DNA of 64,000 nucleotides, from NCBI RefSeq assembly GCF_029815055.1, contig NZ_JAPPWA010000001.1:199635-263634 (forward strand), read 5' to 3'. The number at the start of each line of letters is the position of its first letter. The first letter of the stretch is position 1. Source of the DNA: Ignatzschineria sp. RMDPL8A (lineage in GTDB: Bacteria > Pseudomonadota > Gammaproteobacteria > Cardiobacteriales > Wohlfahrtiimonadaceae). Positions 19,366-29,696 of the stretch are shown here, piece by piece. A program made the position numbers and the translations under genes. The notes beneath the pieces were generated by a model. That model had not been told where the DNA came from, did no database searches, and saw only the letters and a list, made by a program, of their open reading frames with translations.

Positions 19366-20124
19366 ATGTCTAACGTATCAATGCGTGAATTACTTGAAGC
19401 TGGTGTTCACTTCGGTCACCAAACCCGTTTCTGGCATCCAAAAATGAAACCTTTCATCTTCGGATCACGTTCTAAAATTCATATCATCAACTTAGAAAAA
19501 ACCGTTCCAATGCTTGACGATGCTTTAAACTTCATCTCAAGTATCGCAGCACAAAACGGCCGCATTCTTTTTGTTGGTACAAAACGTGCAGCATCAGAAG
19601 CGATCACTCAAGAAGCTCAACGCGCAGGTATGCCATACGTTAACCATCGTTGGTTAGGTGGTATGCTCACGAACTTCAAAACCGTTCGTAACTCAATTCG
19701 TCGTCTTCGCGAAATCGAAGAGATGAAATCTGATGGTTCATTAGAGCGCTTAACTAAAAAAGAAGGCATCCTTCTTGAGCGTGAACTTAACAAATTAGAG
19801 CGCAGCTTAGGCGGTATCAAAGATATGCCTAACATTCCAGACGCACTTTTCGTAATCGATGTTGGCTACGAAAGTAATGCCGTTGCTGAAGCGAAAAAAA
19901 TGGGAATTCCTGTAATCGGAATCGTTGATAGTAACAGTTCACCTGAAGGCGTAGATTACGTAATCCCAGGTAACGATGACGCTATCCGAGCAATCCGTCT
20001 TTACACTAAAGCCGTTGCTGATGCTGTAATCGAAGGTCGTGGTTCAAACGCACAACTCGCTGCTAAAGATGCACAAGCGGCAGATGAGTTTGTAGAAGTT
20101 GAAGCGGCTGCTGACGCAGAGTAA
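19366..20124 (+). CDS. rpsB: 30S ribosomal protein S2
   Basis: The 252-residue protein begins [32 protein letters not shown], then [14 protein letters not shown], and contains [16 protein letters not shown] and [27 protein letters not shown], all standard S2 blocks. AAAGGA seven bases before the ATG at 19366 sets the start; the frame is open upstream without a better site. Codon use is strongly biased, as expected for a ribosomal gene. It precedes tsf in the usual order. Confidence 0.98.
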   Translation: MSNVSMRELLEAGVHFGHQTRFWHPKMKPFIFGSRSKIHIINLEKTVPMLDDALNFISSIAAQNGRILFVGTKRAASEAITQEAQRAGMPYVNHRWLGGMLTNFKTVRNSIRRLREIEEMKSDGSLERLTKKEGILLERELNKLERSLGGIKDMPNIPDALFVIDVGYESNAVAEAKKMGIPVIGIVDSNSSPEGVDYVIPGNDDAIRAIRLYTKAVADAVIEGRGSNAQLAAKDAQAADEFVEVEAAADAE

Positions 20125-20135
20125 TAATTGATTTT

Positions 20136-20163
20136 AGGGGGGTGCTTAACCGCACCCTCTTTC
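20136..20163 (+). terminator. Attenuator-like hairpin between rpsB and tsf
   Basis: GGGGTGC and GCACCC(T) form a compact GC stem followed by only three T plus a CC. It resembles the partial terminator known between rpsB and tsf in enterics and would lower tsf expression relative to rpsB. Confidence 0.6.
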
Positions 20164-20217
20164 CATCATTTTTTGGTTTTCCACTTTATTCACTTTTAAT
20201 TTAATGAGGTATTTATA

Positions 20218-21084
20218 ATGGCGAATATTACCGCAGCCATGGTTAAAGAGCTTAGAGAGCGCACTGGTTCAGGCATGATGGAGTGTAAAAAAGCTCTGAC
20301 TGAAACAAATGGCGATATCGACGCAGCAATCGATTTAATGCGTAAAAACGGTCAAGCAAGTGCTGATAAAAAAGCAGGACGTGCAGCGGCTGAAGGCGTA
20401 CTTTTAGTGCGTACTGCTGGCAGCTTCGGCGTGATCGTTGAAGTAAACTGTGAAACAGACTTCGTAACGAAAAACGAAGACTTCATCAAATTTGCTGATG
20501 ATGTTGCTAACCTTGCATTAAACGAAAAAATCACCACAGCTGACGCGTTAAACGCAGCGAAATTAGGTGATTCTACCGTTGATGAAGTTCGCCGTGGTTT
20601 AGTGGCTAAAATCGGTGAGAACATCTCTGTTCGCCGTGTAGCAGCCATTGATGGTAACGGAATGATCGGTGCATATGTTCACGGTGTTCGTATCGCAGCT
20701 ATCGTTGACGTATCAACAGATAACGAAGAATTAGCGAAAGACTTAGCGATGCACATCGCGGCAGCAAGCCCAATCTGTGTAGACGCGGACGCTGTTCCTG
20801 CTGAACTTCTTGAAAGAGAGCGCGCAATCTACGTTGCACAAGCGCAAGAATCAGGTCGCCCTGAGAACATTCAAGAGAAAATGATCGAAGGTAGAATGCG
20901 TAAATACTTAGAAGAGATCACTCTTGTAGGTCAAGCATTCGTTAAAGATCCTGACATGACGATCGAAAAACTTCTCAAAAACAACAACGCAACCGTATCT
21001 TCATTCATCCGTTTCGGTTTAGGTGAAGGCGTTGAGATCGAAGAGACTGACTTCGCAGCAGAAGTTATGGAACAACTTAAATAA
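20218..21084 (+). CDS. tsf: Elongation factor Ts
   Basis: EF-Ts is the nucleotide exchange factor for EF-Tu. The 288-residue protein begins ANITAAMVKELRERTGSGMMECKKAL and shows VEVNCETDFVTKNEDF, AMHIAAASP and the late GEGVEIEETDFAAEV. The gene has a GAGG ribosome-binding site and follows rpsB by 93 bases. Confidence 0.98.
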   Translation: MANITAAMVKELRERTGSGMMECKKALTETNGDIDAAIDLMRKNGQASADKKAGRAAAEGVLLVRTAGSFGVIVEVNCETDFVTKNEDFIKFADDVANLALNEKITTADALNAAKLGDSTVDEVRRGLVAKIGENISVRRVAAIDGNGMIGAYVHGVRIAAIVDVSTDNEELAKDLAMHIAAASPICVDADAVPAELLERERAIYVAQAQESGRPENIQEKMIEGRMRKYLEEITLVGQAFVKDPDMTIEKLLKNNNATVSSFIRFGLGEGVEIEETDFAAEVMEQLK

Positions 21085-21173
21085 GTGTTCTTAAAAAAAT
21101 ACAGGATCGAAGGCAACTTACCCTTCCCTATATAATCAATCATAGGTAGCGGTATAAACGTAACGATCGTGAA

Positions 21174-21211
21174 AAAGAGTGTGATACCCATTGGGTCACA
21201 CTCTTTTTTTG
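21174..21211 (+). terminator. Terminator after tsf
   Basis: AAAGAGTGTGA and TCACACTCTTT form a long stem followed by a run of T, 90 bases after tsf. Confidence 0.9.
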
Positions 21212-21262
21212 TCTCCAGATTTTACTCATTCATCATTGACCGGTTTCTTTTTCAACAGGCAT

Positions 21263-21314
21263 AAAAAAGCCCCACCGAGGATTCAAACATTATGAACCGC
21301 TTATGGTGAGGCGT
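21263..21314 (-). terminator. Terminator of the nuo-mog operon
   Basis: On the minus strand GCCTCACC pairs with GGTGGGGC and six T follow, about 45 bases past the mog stop codon. The loop is long (about 30 bases). Confidence 0.75.
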
Positions 21315-21357
21315 TTTGCTATTGGGGACGTTTAAGGATTTACCTGAAACGCAGCCA

Positions 21358-21939
21358 TTATTTCTTTTTCGGTCTAAAGATCGGGCATTTTGCTTCATCA
21401 ATTTCGAAGAAGTGTCCCCCAATCAGATCGATGCAGTAGGGAATTGCAGAGAAGATTCCATTGACGACGGTATTGCCCTCTTTATCTTTAACGCCTGCTA
21501 AAGTCTCTTCGATCGCACGAGGACGACCGGGGAGATTCACGATCAGCGTTTCATTACGAATAACGCCGACTTGGCGCGATAAAATGGCGGTGGGAACAAA
21601 GTAGAGACTCACTTGACGCATCTGCTCGCCAAAGCCTGGCATCTCCTTATCGGCAATCGCTAAGGTGGCATCCGGCGTTACGTCCCGTTTTGTTGGGCCT
21701 GTTCCGCCGGTGGTGAGCACTAAATCACACTCTTTATTATCCACAAGATCAATGAGGGTTTTCTCAATGAGCGCCTGATCATCTTCGATCAAGGCTTTGT
21801 GATAAACAATCGGATTTTTCACCACGCCATTTAACCAGGATTCAAGATGAGGAAGCCCCTCATCTCGATAGTCACCACGGCTCGCCCGATCACTGATCGA
21901 CACTAAACCGATAATCACTTCATCCATTTTTTTATCCAT
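21358..21939 (-). CDS. mog: Molybdopterin adenylyltransferase Mog
   Basis: Mog adenylylates molybdopterin before molybdenum insertion. The 193-residue protein has VSISDRASRGDYRDEGLP at its N-terminus, the nucleotide-binding LVLTTGGTGPTKRDVTPDAT in the middle, and NLPGRPRAIEETLAGV. Its start is 30 bases after nuoN ends, with no terminator between, so it is probably transcribed as the last gene of the nuo operon. That is an unusual location for mog. No other moa or moe gene is in the window. Confidence 0.94.
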   Translation of the reverse strand: MDKKMDEVIIGLVSISDRASRGDYRDEGLPHLESWLNGVVKNPIVYHKALIEDDQALIEKTLIDLVDNKECDLVLTTGGTGPTKRDVTPDATLAIADKEMPGFGEQMRQVSLYFVPTAILSRQVGVIRNETLIVNLPGRPRAIEETLAGVKDKEGNTVVNGIFSAIPYCIDLIGGHFFEIDEAKCPIFRPKKK

Positions 21940-21969
21940 CTTTATACTGCTGTCCTTAATATTAAATGA

Positions 21970-23466
21970 TTAACAGAATGCAAGGAGCAGACTCGGCATA
22001 ACCCCGAGAACCGCTAATGCAAACACATTTAATGATAAGAATACACGACTTGTTGTAGGGGCATCAACTGTGAGCTCATTCTCCGCAACGGTTTCATCAA
22101 AGAACATCACTTTTACCACACGAAGGTAGTAGAAAAGTCCGATCACTGACATGATAAGTCCGATGATCACTGTCCAGATAAAGCCCGCTTGGAAGGCACT
22201 TTTAAGTACTAAAAGTTTCCCTTGGAAGCCCACGAAGAACGGAATACCGCCCATTGAGAACATCACTGCCGCCATTAAAAATGCAAGCCAGCCGTGTTCG
22301 CGACCAAAGCCTTTGAGCTCATCGATATTTTCAACCGCGTTACCATTATTTTTCACCATTAACACAAAGCCAAAGGCTGCGGTAGTGGTGAGTGCGTAGG
22401 TGATCGCGTAGAAAAGACCGGATGAATAACCGCTCTTATCATCTAAGAAGAGACCTAACAACATAAACCCAGCATGCGATACCGCTGAATAACCGAGCAT
22501 ACGGCGCAGGTTTTCTTGTTTAAGTGCGATTAAGTTACCGAGTACAAATGAGACGATTGCGATCGCTGAAAGCACGAGCTGCCAATCTTCTACAAGGTTG
22601 CGCGCTGAGACTAAAAGGAGCGCACTTGCCATTACAAATGCTGCCACTTTCGGTGCCGCACTGATTAAAAGTGCTACCGGCGCTGGCGAACCTTCATACA
22701 CATCGGGAACCCACGCGTGGAACGGTGCCGCCCCAAGCTTAAAGGTCACCCCAACGATAATGAAGATCATTGAGAAGAGAAGAAGCTTATTACTCATACC
22801 GCCCTCTTCAATGGCATTTTGTACCATGAAGTCTGCGATCTCGCTTAATACAAATGAGCCGGTTGCGCCGTAGAGTAACGCCACACCAAAGAGTAAGATC
22901 CCTGATGCCATCGCACCCATGACGAAATATTTCATCGCCGCTTCAACACCGCGACTATTATTGCGATTGAGCGCCGCTAATCCGTAGAGCGGAAGCGACA
23001 TTAACTCAAGCCCTAAATAGAGGGTTAACATCGTCGCTGCCGATACCATCACCACCATTCCAAGCGTACTTAAAAGGGTGAGCAGATAAAACTCCGGAAT
23101 CGCAAGACCATCCATCTCAAGACGGGGATAGCTATAGATAAGGCCAATGGCCACAATGGCAATCACCATCAATTTCAAAAACGCTGCTGAACTTGAATAG
23201 CTCACCTCGCCAAACCATAGGCTAAGCGTCTCTTGACCGTTAATAAGGTCTGGCATATCACTGCTAAAATGCACAATGCCGCTATTCATTTGGGCAAAGG
23301 CTAAAATGCCCGTACCCACAAGCGCTACTAAACTTAATACATAGAGCTGCTGATGCCCTGAGTCCTTACGAAAGCTCTCATAGAGTAGAATCACTACTAT
23401 CATCGAAAGCAGGAAGATCTCAGGCATCGCCGCCATCATATCGATTAGTCCTAATTTACTTGTCAT
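21970..23466 (-). CDS. nuoN: NADH-quinone oxidoreductase subunit N
   Basis: NuoN is one of three antiporter-like proton-pumping subunits in the membrane arm of complex I. It has 498 residues and about 14 hydrophobic segments. Recognisable blocks are LYLGLELMSLPLYGLAAL with the essential Glu, MKYFVMGAMASGILLFG, KLGAAPFHAWVPDVYEGSP, and AVMFSMGGIPFFVGFQGK. It is the last nuo gene, 18 bases after nuoM. Confidence 0.96.
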   Translation of the reverse strand: MTSKLGLIDMMAAMPEIFLLSMIVVILLYESFRKDSGHQQLYVLSLVALVGTGILAFAQMNSGIVHFSSDMPDLINGQETLSLWFGEVSYSSSAAFLKLMVIAIVAIGLIYSYPRLEMDGLAIPEFYLLTLLSTLGMVVMVSAATMLTLYLGLELMSLPLYGLAALNRNNSRGVEAAMKYFVMGAMASGILLFGVALLYGATGSFVLSEIADFMVQNAIEEGGMSNKLLLFSMIFIIVGVTFKLGAAPFHAWVPDVYEGSPAPVALLISAAPKVAAFVMASALLLVSARNLVEDWQLVLSAIAIVSFVLGNLIALKQENLRRMLGYSAVSHAGFMLLGLFLDDKSGYSSGLFYAITYALTTTAAFGFVLMVKNNGNAVENIDELKGFGREHGWLAFLMAAVMFSMGGIPFFVGFQGKLLVLKSAFQAGFIWTVIIGLIMSVIGLFYYLRVVKVMFFDETVAENELTVDAPTTSRVFLSLNVFALAVLGVMPSLLLAFC

Positions 23467-23484
23467 CTTTTTTTCCTTTAGATC

Positions 23485-25050
23485 TTATCGAGCGATTAAC
23501 TGTTGAGCTTTCGCTGCTTGTTCAACACCAAAGCTAACTTGCTCTAAAAGGCCATCAATCGAGGTATGCATCAATTCCGCTACTGGATTTGGCCAGATAC
23601 CGAAAAGGATAATTAATACCGCGAGCGAACCGAGTAAGAGCCACTCTCTACCGTTGATATCGGTGAGTTTTGCCACATGATCGTGGGTTACTTCACCTAA
23701 GATCACACGTTTAGTGAGCCATAAGTTGTACGCCGCACTTAAGATAAGCGCTGACGCCGCTGCTAATGCGATCCAAATTGAGTATTGGAAGCTTGAGAGA
23801 ATCACCCAGAATTCACCGATAAAACCTGATGTTCCAGGAAGACCTGAGTTTGCCATCGCAAAGAAGACAAAGAACGCACCAAATACAGGCATGGTGTTGA
23901 TCACCCCACCGTAATCCGCAATTTCACGTGAGTGAACGCGATCATAGAGCACCCCAATACAGAGGAACATCGCTGATGACACAAGTCCGTGCGAAATCAT
24001 CTGCATCATACCGCCTTGGATCGCCATTTGCGCCGCATCAAATGATCCGGTCACTTTTGCAATACCAAATGGAAGCATAAAGCCAAGCGTAACAAATCCC
24101 ATGTGAGCAATCGATGAGTATGCGATAAGTTTTTTCATATCGCGCTGTACAAGAGCCACAAGCGAGATATAGATAATCGCTACGATACTAAGCGCGATCA
24201 CAAACCATGCGTAGGTCTCCGCTCCGTGAGGAACGATCGGAAGGATGAAACGAACAAATCCGTAACCCCCGATTTTAAGGGTAATCGCTGCTAACACAAC
24301 TGAACCCCCAGTAGGCGCTTCAACGTGCGCTGAAGGCAACCAAGTGTGAACCGGCCACATCGGCACTTTCACCGCAAACCCCGCAAGGAATGCAAAGAAG
24401 AGCCAGCGCTGCGCGGTTGGATCAAGATTTAAGCTTTGGAAATCTAAGATATTAAAGCTGTATTGACCCGCTTCACCGGTTTGTAGATAGAGATAAATTA
24501 ACGCCACTAAGAGGAAGATCGATCCTAAGAAGGTGTAGAGGAAGAATTTAAGCGCGGCCACAATACGGCCAGGGCCTCCCCAAACACCGATGATTAGGAA
24601 CATCGGGATCAACATCGCTTCGAAGAAGATATAAAATAAAATACCATCAACCGATGCGAAAATTCCGTTCATCAATCCTTCAAGAATTAAGAATGCCGCG
24701 AAATATTGATTCGGGCGATCCTTGATCACTTCCCACCCTGCGATCACCACAATGATGGTCACAAAGGTGGTCAGAATGATAAAGGGCATTGAAAATCCAT
24801 CAACCCCTAAGTGATACGCTGTGCCAAGCTGAGTGCTCCAGACGCTGTTTTCGACAAATTGCATCCCTGCGACCGTTGGGTCGAACGAGAAGAAAAGCGG
24901 CAGTGAGAGCACAAACGCAACAACGGATACCGCCAATGCAATCCAGCGAGCTCGTGATGGCTGATCTTTTCCGACCGCGAGTACAACGAGCCCTCCGATG
25001 ATTGGCAACCAAATTACTAAACTTAACCAAGATATTTGCATTGTATTCAT
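23485..25050 (-). CDS. nuoM: NADH-quinone oxidoreductase subunit M
   Basis: NuoM is the second antiporter-like pump of the membrane arm. The 521-residue protein shows FFEAMLIPMFLIIGVWGG with the key Glu, then PMWPVHTWLPSAHVEAPTGGSVVLA, LIAYSSIAHMGFVTLGF and NSGLPGTSGFIGEFWVI. It has about 14 hydrophobic segments. It sits 9 bases after nuoL in the operon. Confidence 0.97.
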   Translation of the reverse strand: MNTMQISWLSLVIWLPIIGGLVVLAVGKDQPSRARWIALAVSVVAFVLSLPLFFSFDPTVAGMQFVENSVWSTQLGTAYHLGVDGFSMPFIILTTFVTIIVVIAGWEVIKDRPNQYFAAFLILEGLMNGIFASVDGILFYIFFEAMLIPMFLIIGVWGGPGRIVAALKFFLYTFLGSIFLLVALIYLYLQTGEAGQYSFNILDFQSLNLDPTAQRWLFFAFLAGFAVKVPMWPVHTWLPSAHVEAPTGGSVVLAAITLKIGGYGFVRFILPIVPHGAETYAWFVIALSIVAIIYISLVALVQRDMKKLIAYSSIAHMGFVTLGFMLPFGIAKVTGSFDAAQMAIQGGMMQMISHGLVSSAMFLCIGVLYDRVHSREIADYGGVINTMPVFGAFFVFFAMANSGLPGTSGFIGEFWVILSSFQYSIWIALAAASALILSAAYNLWLTKRVILGEVTHDHVAKLTDINGREWLLLGSLAVLIILFGIWPNPVAELMHTSIDGLLEQVSFGVEQAAKAQQLIAR

Positions 25051-25059
25051 TATTGATTC

Positions 25060-27072
25060 CTAGTTAAAAACGACCCATGTCATAAGCACTAACAGCCCTA
25101 TGATCATTAAAAATGCTGAGTGATAGAGGTATCCTGTTTGGATCTTACGCACAAAGCCCCCGAGAGCGCTTGCAATGCGTGATGAACCAAAGACGATCTT
25201 CTGATCGATCAGTTCGTCATCGACCTTCTTCCATAATGTATTACCAACGCTAATCGCTCCGGCAGAGAAGACTTTTTCATTGATCTTGTCGAAGTAATAG
25301 TTGTTCGCAAAGAGAGGCATTAAGCGCGCTTTTTCAACCGCGTTCGTTGCCGCATCAGCAATGGATGGTTTTACCATATAGACAAACCATGCTGTGAGAA
25401 GTCCTGCAATGGTGAGATAGAACGCTGGAGCGGTGATCGCCTCTTTGGTCATCTCCCATGAAATTCCCGTACCTGAAAGACCTGCAAAATCCGCTTGAAG
25501 ATCGCTCATCGTGCTGTGTAAAAGTGGGCCATTCACTTCAAGCGCTTCTTTTAAGAAACTGCCTGAAAGCATCTCCGGCGCCATATACCAACCAAGAATC
25601 ACAGATGGAATCGCTAATAAAATTAACGGAATCGTTACCACTAAACGAGACTCTTTTGGTACCTCGTGAAGCACGCCTTGCGCACCACTGTGATCGTTTG
25701 GATCGATGGTGAAACGCTCTTTTCCGTGGAAGACCAAGAAGATCATACGGAAGGTGTAGAGTGCCGTTAAGAAAACCCCTAAGAGTAACGCAATGCTCGC
25801 AAAGCCACTGCCGAAGATATCGCTATGGTGAAGTGCCATAATGATGCCCTCTTTTGAGTAGTAGCCTGAGAAGAATGGCATACCAATCAGCGCAAGCGCA
25901 CCTAATAACGTGGTAATCCAAGTGATCGGCATCCGTTTTGCAAGGCCACCCATAAAGCGCATATCTTGCTCGTGATGCATACCGATAATCACCGATCCTG
26001 CACCTAAGAAGAGAAGGGCTTTAAAGAATGCGTGCGTGGTTAAGTGGAACGCTGCCATTGAGTACGCTGACGCACCAAGAGCAACCGTCATATAACCGAG
26101 TTGTGAAATGGTTGAATACGCCACAACGCGTTTAATGTCATTTTGGAAGAGACCTAAAACCCCCATAAAGAGCGCTGTGATCGCACCAATAATCATGATA
26201 AATGAGAGTGCTGCGGTCGATAACTCATATAGAGGCGCCATACGTGACACCATGAAGATCCCTGCGGTAACCATTGTTGCCGCGTGAATCAGTGCCGAGA
26301 TTGGGGTCGGACCTTCCATCGAATCCGGTAACCATACATGTAAGGGAACTTGCGCTGATTTACCCATTGCCCCAATAAAGAGGAAGAAACAGGCAACCGT
26401 CACCATATTCCACTCCATTCCGAAGAAATGGAACGTTGTATGAGCACTTTCAAGATTTGAGAATGCGCCGCTGTAATGAAGGCTTCCGCTCATCATAAAT
26501 ACGCACGCGATCCCGATAATAAATCCAAAGTCACCCACACGGTTAACCACGAACGCTTTCATGTTTGCGTAGATCGCTGTAGGCTTTTTATACCAGAAAC
26601 CGATCAGAAGATAGGATACAAGACCCACCGCTTCCCAACCAAAGAAGAGCTGCATGAAGTTGTTTGACATCACCAGCATCAACATTGAGAAAGTAAAGAG
26701 TGAGATGTAGCTGAAGAAGCGGCTATACCCAGGATCGCCAGACATATACCCAATTGAGTAGATATGCACCATGAGCGATACAGAGGTAACTACCACCATC
26801 ATCATTGCGGTTAAGTTATCCACAAGGAAGCCGACGGCAACCGTTGCATTTCCCGCATCCATCCAGGTGTAGACGTTATCGTCAAAGATTGGCGCCGTCC
26901 CATTGAAATGTTGAATTAACACCATCACTGAGAGAGCCGCTGCGATTCCCACAAAGAGAATCGTTACGCTATGTGCCACTTTCGGGTTGATTACTCGGCA
27001 GAAAAGTCCTGAGATAATCGAGCCTAATAGAGGCAATAAAACGATTGATAAATAGACAAATTTTAATTCCAT
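25060..27072 (-). CDS. nuoL: NADH-quinone oxidoreductase subunit L
   Basis: NuoL is the distal antiporter-like pump of complex I, with a long lateral helix at its C-terminus. The 670-residue protein has LFFGWEAVGLVSYLLIGFWY, KSAQVPLHVWLPDSMEGPTPISALIHAATMV (split across two helices), AYSTISQLGYM and the long C-terminal region ending in a final membrane segment. It follows nuoK by one base. Confidence 0.97.
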   Translation of the reverse strand: MELKFVYLSIVLLPLLGSIISGLFCRVINPKVAHSVTILFVGIAAALSVMVLIQHFNGTAPIFDDNVYTWMDAGNATVAVGFLVDNLTAMMMVVVTSVSLMVHIYSIGYMSGDPGYSRFFSYISLFTFSMLMLVMSNNFMQLFFGWEAVGLVSYLLIGFWYKKPTAIYANMKAFVVNRVGDFGFIIGIACVFMMSGSLHYSGAFSNLESAHTTFHFFGMEWNMVTVACFFLFIGAMGKSAQVPLHVWLPDSMEGPTPISALIHAATMVTAGIFMVSRMAPLYELSTAALSFIMIIGAITALFMGVLGLFQNDIKRVVAYSTISQLGYMTVALGASAYSMAAFHLTTHAFFKALLFLGAGSVIIGMHHEQDMRFMGGLAKRMPITWITTLLGALALIGMPFFSGYYSKEGIIMALHHSDIFGSGFASIALLLGVFLTALYTFRMIFLVFHGKERFTIDPNDHSGAQGVLHEVPKESRLVVTIPLILLAIPSVILGWYMAPEMLSGSFLKEALEVNGPLLHSTMSDLQADFAGLSGTGISWEMTKEAITAPAFYLTIAGLLTAWFVYMVKPSIADAATNAVEKARLMPLFANNYYFDKINEKVFSAGAISVGNTLWKKVDDELIDQKIVFGSSRIASALGGFVRKIQTGYLYHSAFLMIIGLLVLMTWVVFN

Positions 27073-27073
27073 T

Positions 27074-27382
27074 TTAGCCTCTCATCTCATTTAAACTATC
27101 AACATCGATTTCGGCTCGTTTTCTAAAGATTAGCACTAAGATTGCAAGTCCAATCGCTGCTTCCGCCGCGGCCACCGCGAGCGTGAAGAAAACAAACACC
27201 TGACCATGAAGATCGTTTGCAAAGGTTGAAAACGCCACGAAAAGAATACTGGTCGATAAGAGCATCATTTCGATACACATCAACAATACAATCAGATTCT
27301 TCCGATTAATAAAAATGCCAGCCGCACTAATGCCAAATAGGATACTTGCCAGTACGACATAATCCGTTACGACTAAGTTCAT
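27074..27382 (-). CDS. nuoK: NADH-quinone oxidoreductase subunit K
   Basis: NuoK is a small three-helix membrane subunit. The 102-residue protein has the two conserved membrane Glu positions: one in [10 protein letters not shown] and one in [13 protein letters not shown]. Its start overlaps the nuoJ stop (TAATG), indicating coupled translation. Confidence 0.97.
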   Translation of the reverse strand: MNLVVTDYVVLASILFGISAAGIFINRKNLIVLLMCIEMMLLSTSILFVAFSTFANDLHGQVFVFFTLAVAAAEAAIGLAILVLIFRKRAEIDVDSLNEMRG

Positions 27383-28119
27383 TATTTTTCCTCCTTTTTG
27401 TCATCTGCGGGAGCTGCATCGGCTGTCACTGCTTCCCCTTCCGCGGCCGCGTCACTCTCTTCGAGCACAGGCGCTTCTTCCGGTTCTACATACTCAGCCA
27501 TTTTCGATGCAGGCATTGAAACAACGCGCATGCGATCCTCAGCGTTTTGACGGATCTGCCATGACACATCCACCTCTTTACGTTTAAGCGGACCGGTACG
27601 ACGCGTTAAGCTAATTGCTGCGATCATCGATACTAAAAGCACCATCGCCACCACTTCAAATGAGTAGAGGTATTCGGTGTAGAGTAAAAATCCGAGATCT
27701 TTTGGATTGCTTCCAAATTTGCTCACAGGATCCTCACCGACAATTGCGCTGAAGTGTTCAGGATTACGCAATAAGCTCTCTGAGCCTGTGGTAATCGCAA
27801 TGATCTCTGCCACAAATACCACCGCAACAATGAGTCCAATTGCAATGTACTTTTTATTCCCAGCACTTTTAAGCGCCTCTTCAGGAATATCGAGCATCAT
27901 CACCGCAAATAGGAAGAAGACCATTACCGCGCCACAATAGATAATAATGAGTGCAAGCGCTAAGAACTCCGCCTGCAGTAACATCCATAAACAGCTCGTC
28001 ATCACAAAGGTTAAAATCAAGTGAAGTACCGAGGTCATGGTATTTTTCGCACTGACAACGCGCACCGCAGAATAGATGGTGATGGCAGCGAAAATATAAA
28101 ACAGAATCTTAAATAACAT
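27382..28119 (-). CDS. nuoJ: NADH-quinone oxidoreductase subunit J, with acidic C-terminal tail
   Basis: NuoJ is a five-helix membrane subunit near the quinone pathway. Residues 1-~170 are standard, with [24 protein letters not shown]. The protein is 245 residues. From ~195 to the end lies an Ala/Glu/Asp-rich tail ending DDKKEEK, with no predicted membrane segment, which looks disordered. Such an extension is longer than in E. coli NuoJ (184 aa). It is 14 bases after nuoI. Confidence 0.95.
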   Translation of the reverse strand: MLFKILFYIFAAITIYSAVRVVSAKNTMTSVLHLILTFVMTSCLWMLLQAEFLALALIIIYCGAVMVFFLFAVMMLDIPEEALKSAGNKKYIAIGLIVAVVFVAEIIAITTGSESLLRNPEHFSAIVGEDPVSKFGSNPKDLGFLLYTEYLYSFEVVAMVLLVSMIAAISLTRRTGPLKRKEVDVSWQIRQNAEDRMRVVSMPASKMAEYVEPEEAPVLEESDAAAEGEAVTADAAPADDKKEEK

Positions 28120-28133
28120 TTTCTATCACCTCT

Positions 28134-28625
28134 TTAGTACAAATCGCTATCTTGAGCGAGATCGCTTGCAATCTGCTCTTCGAACTTATCACCAATCGCA
28201 AGTAACTGCTCTTTAGTGATAATGTTGTCGCCCTTCTCTTCCATGTGGTATTCAAAAATACGCGTTTGAACAATGGAATCAACCGGACAGGCTTGTTCGC
28301 ACAGACCGCAGAAGATGCATTTGAAGAGGTCAATATCGTAACGAGTGGTACGACGGGTACCATCGGCACGCTCTTCTGTATCGATCGTAATCGCTTGCGC
28401 GGGACAGGTTGCCTCACAGAGTTTACATGCGATGCAACGCTCTTCCCCATTGGGGTAGCGTCTTAATGCATGGAGCCCACGGAATCGATTCGATTGCGGG
28501 GTTTTTTCCTCTGGATATGAGACAGTGAATTTATCACGAAACATATAACGCCATGTGATGCCCAGACCTTTCCGTAGCTCACGAAGGGTAAATGTATCGT
28601 AGAGTAATTTAAATTTATTCGACAT
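28134..28625 (-). CDS. nuoI: NADH-quinone oxidoreductase subunit I
   Basis: NuoI carries the N6a and N6b 4Fe-4S clusters that pass electrons toward N2. The 163-residue protein contains two ferredoxin motifs, [12 protein letters not shown] and [12 protein letters not shown]. Its N-terminal amphipathic stretch ([21 protein letters not shown]) is typical of the TYKY family. It is 15 bases after nuoH. Confidence 0.97.
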   Translation of the reverse strand: MSNKFKLLYDTFTLRELRKGLGITWRYMFRDKFTVSYPEEKTPQSNRFRGLHALRRYPNGEERCIACKLCEATCPAQAITIDTEERADGTRRTTRYDIDLFKCIFCGLCEQACPVDSIVQTRIFEYHMEEKGDNIITKEQLLAIGDKFEEQIASDLAQDSDLY

Positions 28626-28640
28626 CGTTTTCCCCTACCT

Positions 28641-29696
28641 TTAACTAAACCAAGGACCGAAGTTCACTTGATGCATAACCACTACAACAAGTAACCAGAT
28701 CACGGTAATCGGAATAAAGAATTTCCATCCTAAACGCATGATTTGGTCATAACGATACCCGGGGAAGGTCGCACGCACCCAAATAATACTGAAGAGGAAG
28801 AAGATAATCTTAAGCACCATCCAGATAATGCCATCCTGCGCGAGCCAGCCTAAAACTGGAACACTCTCTAAGCCAAATCCTGAAAGCGGTGATAACCAAC
28901 CTCCAAAGAAGAGAAGTGTAATAAGCGCTGAGGCTAAGATCATGTTGGTATATTCCGCTAGATAGAAGCTCACGAACCCGGTACTTGAATACTCGGTAAA
29001 GAACCCAGCAACAATTTCAGACTCCCCTTCTACCACCGCAAACGGTGCACGGTTTAGTTCCGCTAAACTTGAGATGTAATACACAATCATCACTGGGAAA
29101 AGCGGAATGAAATACCAGCTTAAAATACCGTAACCTTTCTGACCGAGCACAATATCGGTAAAGTTAAGGCTACCGGCTGTGATAATCACCGCGATTAACG
29201 CAAAGCCCATCGCAAGTTCGTATGAAATTACTTGAGCTGCGCTACGGATCGCTCCGAAAATCGCAAATTTTGAGTTCGATGCCCAACCACCAATAAGTGA
29301 TGCATAAACGCCGAGCGATGCGATCGCTAAGACATATAACACACTCGAATCGAGCATTGAGCCCTCTTTAAATGCCCCTTCCCCGAAAGGAATGACCACC
29401 CACACCGCAAAGGCGGAAGTGATTGCAATAAAGGGCGCGACTAAGAACATTTTTTTGTTCGCCGCTGAGGGAATCACAAACTCTTTAAAGAGCATTTTCA
29501 AAAGGTCAGCAAACGGTTGTAAAAGACCATATGGCCCTACACGGTTTGGCCCTAAACGGACATGCATATACCCGAGCACTTTACGCTCAACTAAGGTGAG
29601 ATACGCAACCCCTAACACCACCGGAATAATCACCGCGATCGCTTTCACTAACGCAGCCACTAATGGGTAGTTGTAAATTGCCATTAACAATTCCAT
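28641..29696 (-). CDS. nuoH: NADH-quinone oxidoreductase subunit H
   Basis: NuoH is the eight-helix subunit that forms the quinone-binding chamber with NuoB and NuoD. The 351-residue protein shows LVERKVLGYMHVRLGPNRVGPYGLLQPFAD and LAELNRAPFAVVEGESEIVAGFFTEYS, the two diagnostic loops. The start codon overlaps the nuoG stop (TAATG). Confidence 0.97.
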   Translation of the reverse strand: MELLMAIYNYPLVAALVKAIAVIIPVVLGVAYLTLVERKVLGYMHVRLGPNRVGPYGLLQPFADLLKMLFKEFVIPSAANKKMFLVAPFIAITSAFAVWVVIPFGEGAFKEGSMLDSSVLYVLAIASLGVYASLIGGWASNSKFAIFGAIRSAAQVISYELAMGFALIAVIITAGSLNFTDIVLGQKGYGILSWYFIPLFPVMIVYYISSLAELNRAPFAVVEGESEIVAGFFTEYSSTGFVSFYLAEYTNMILASALITLLFFGGWLSPLSGFGLESVPVLGWLAQDGIIWMVLKIIFFLFSIIWVRATFPGYRYDQIMRLGWKFFIPITVIWLLVVVVMHQVNFGPWFS

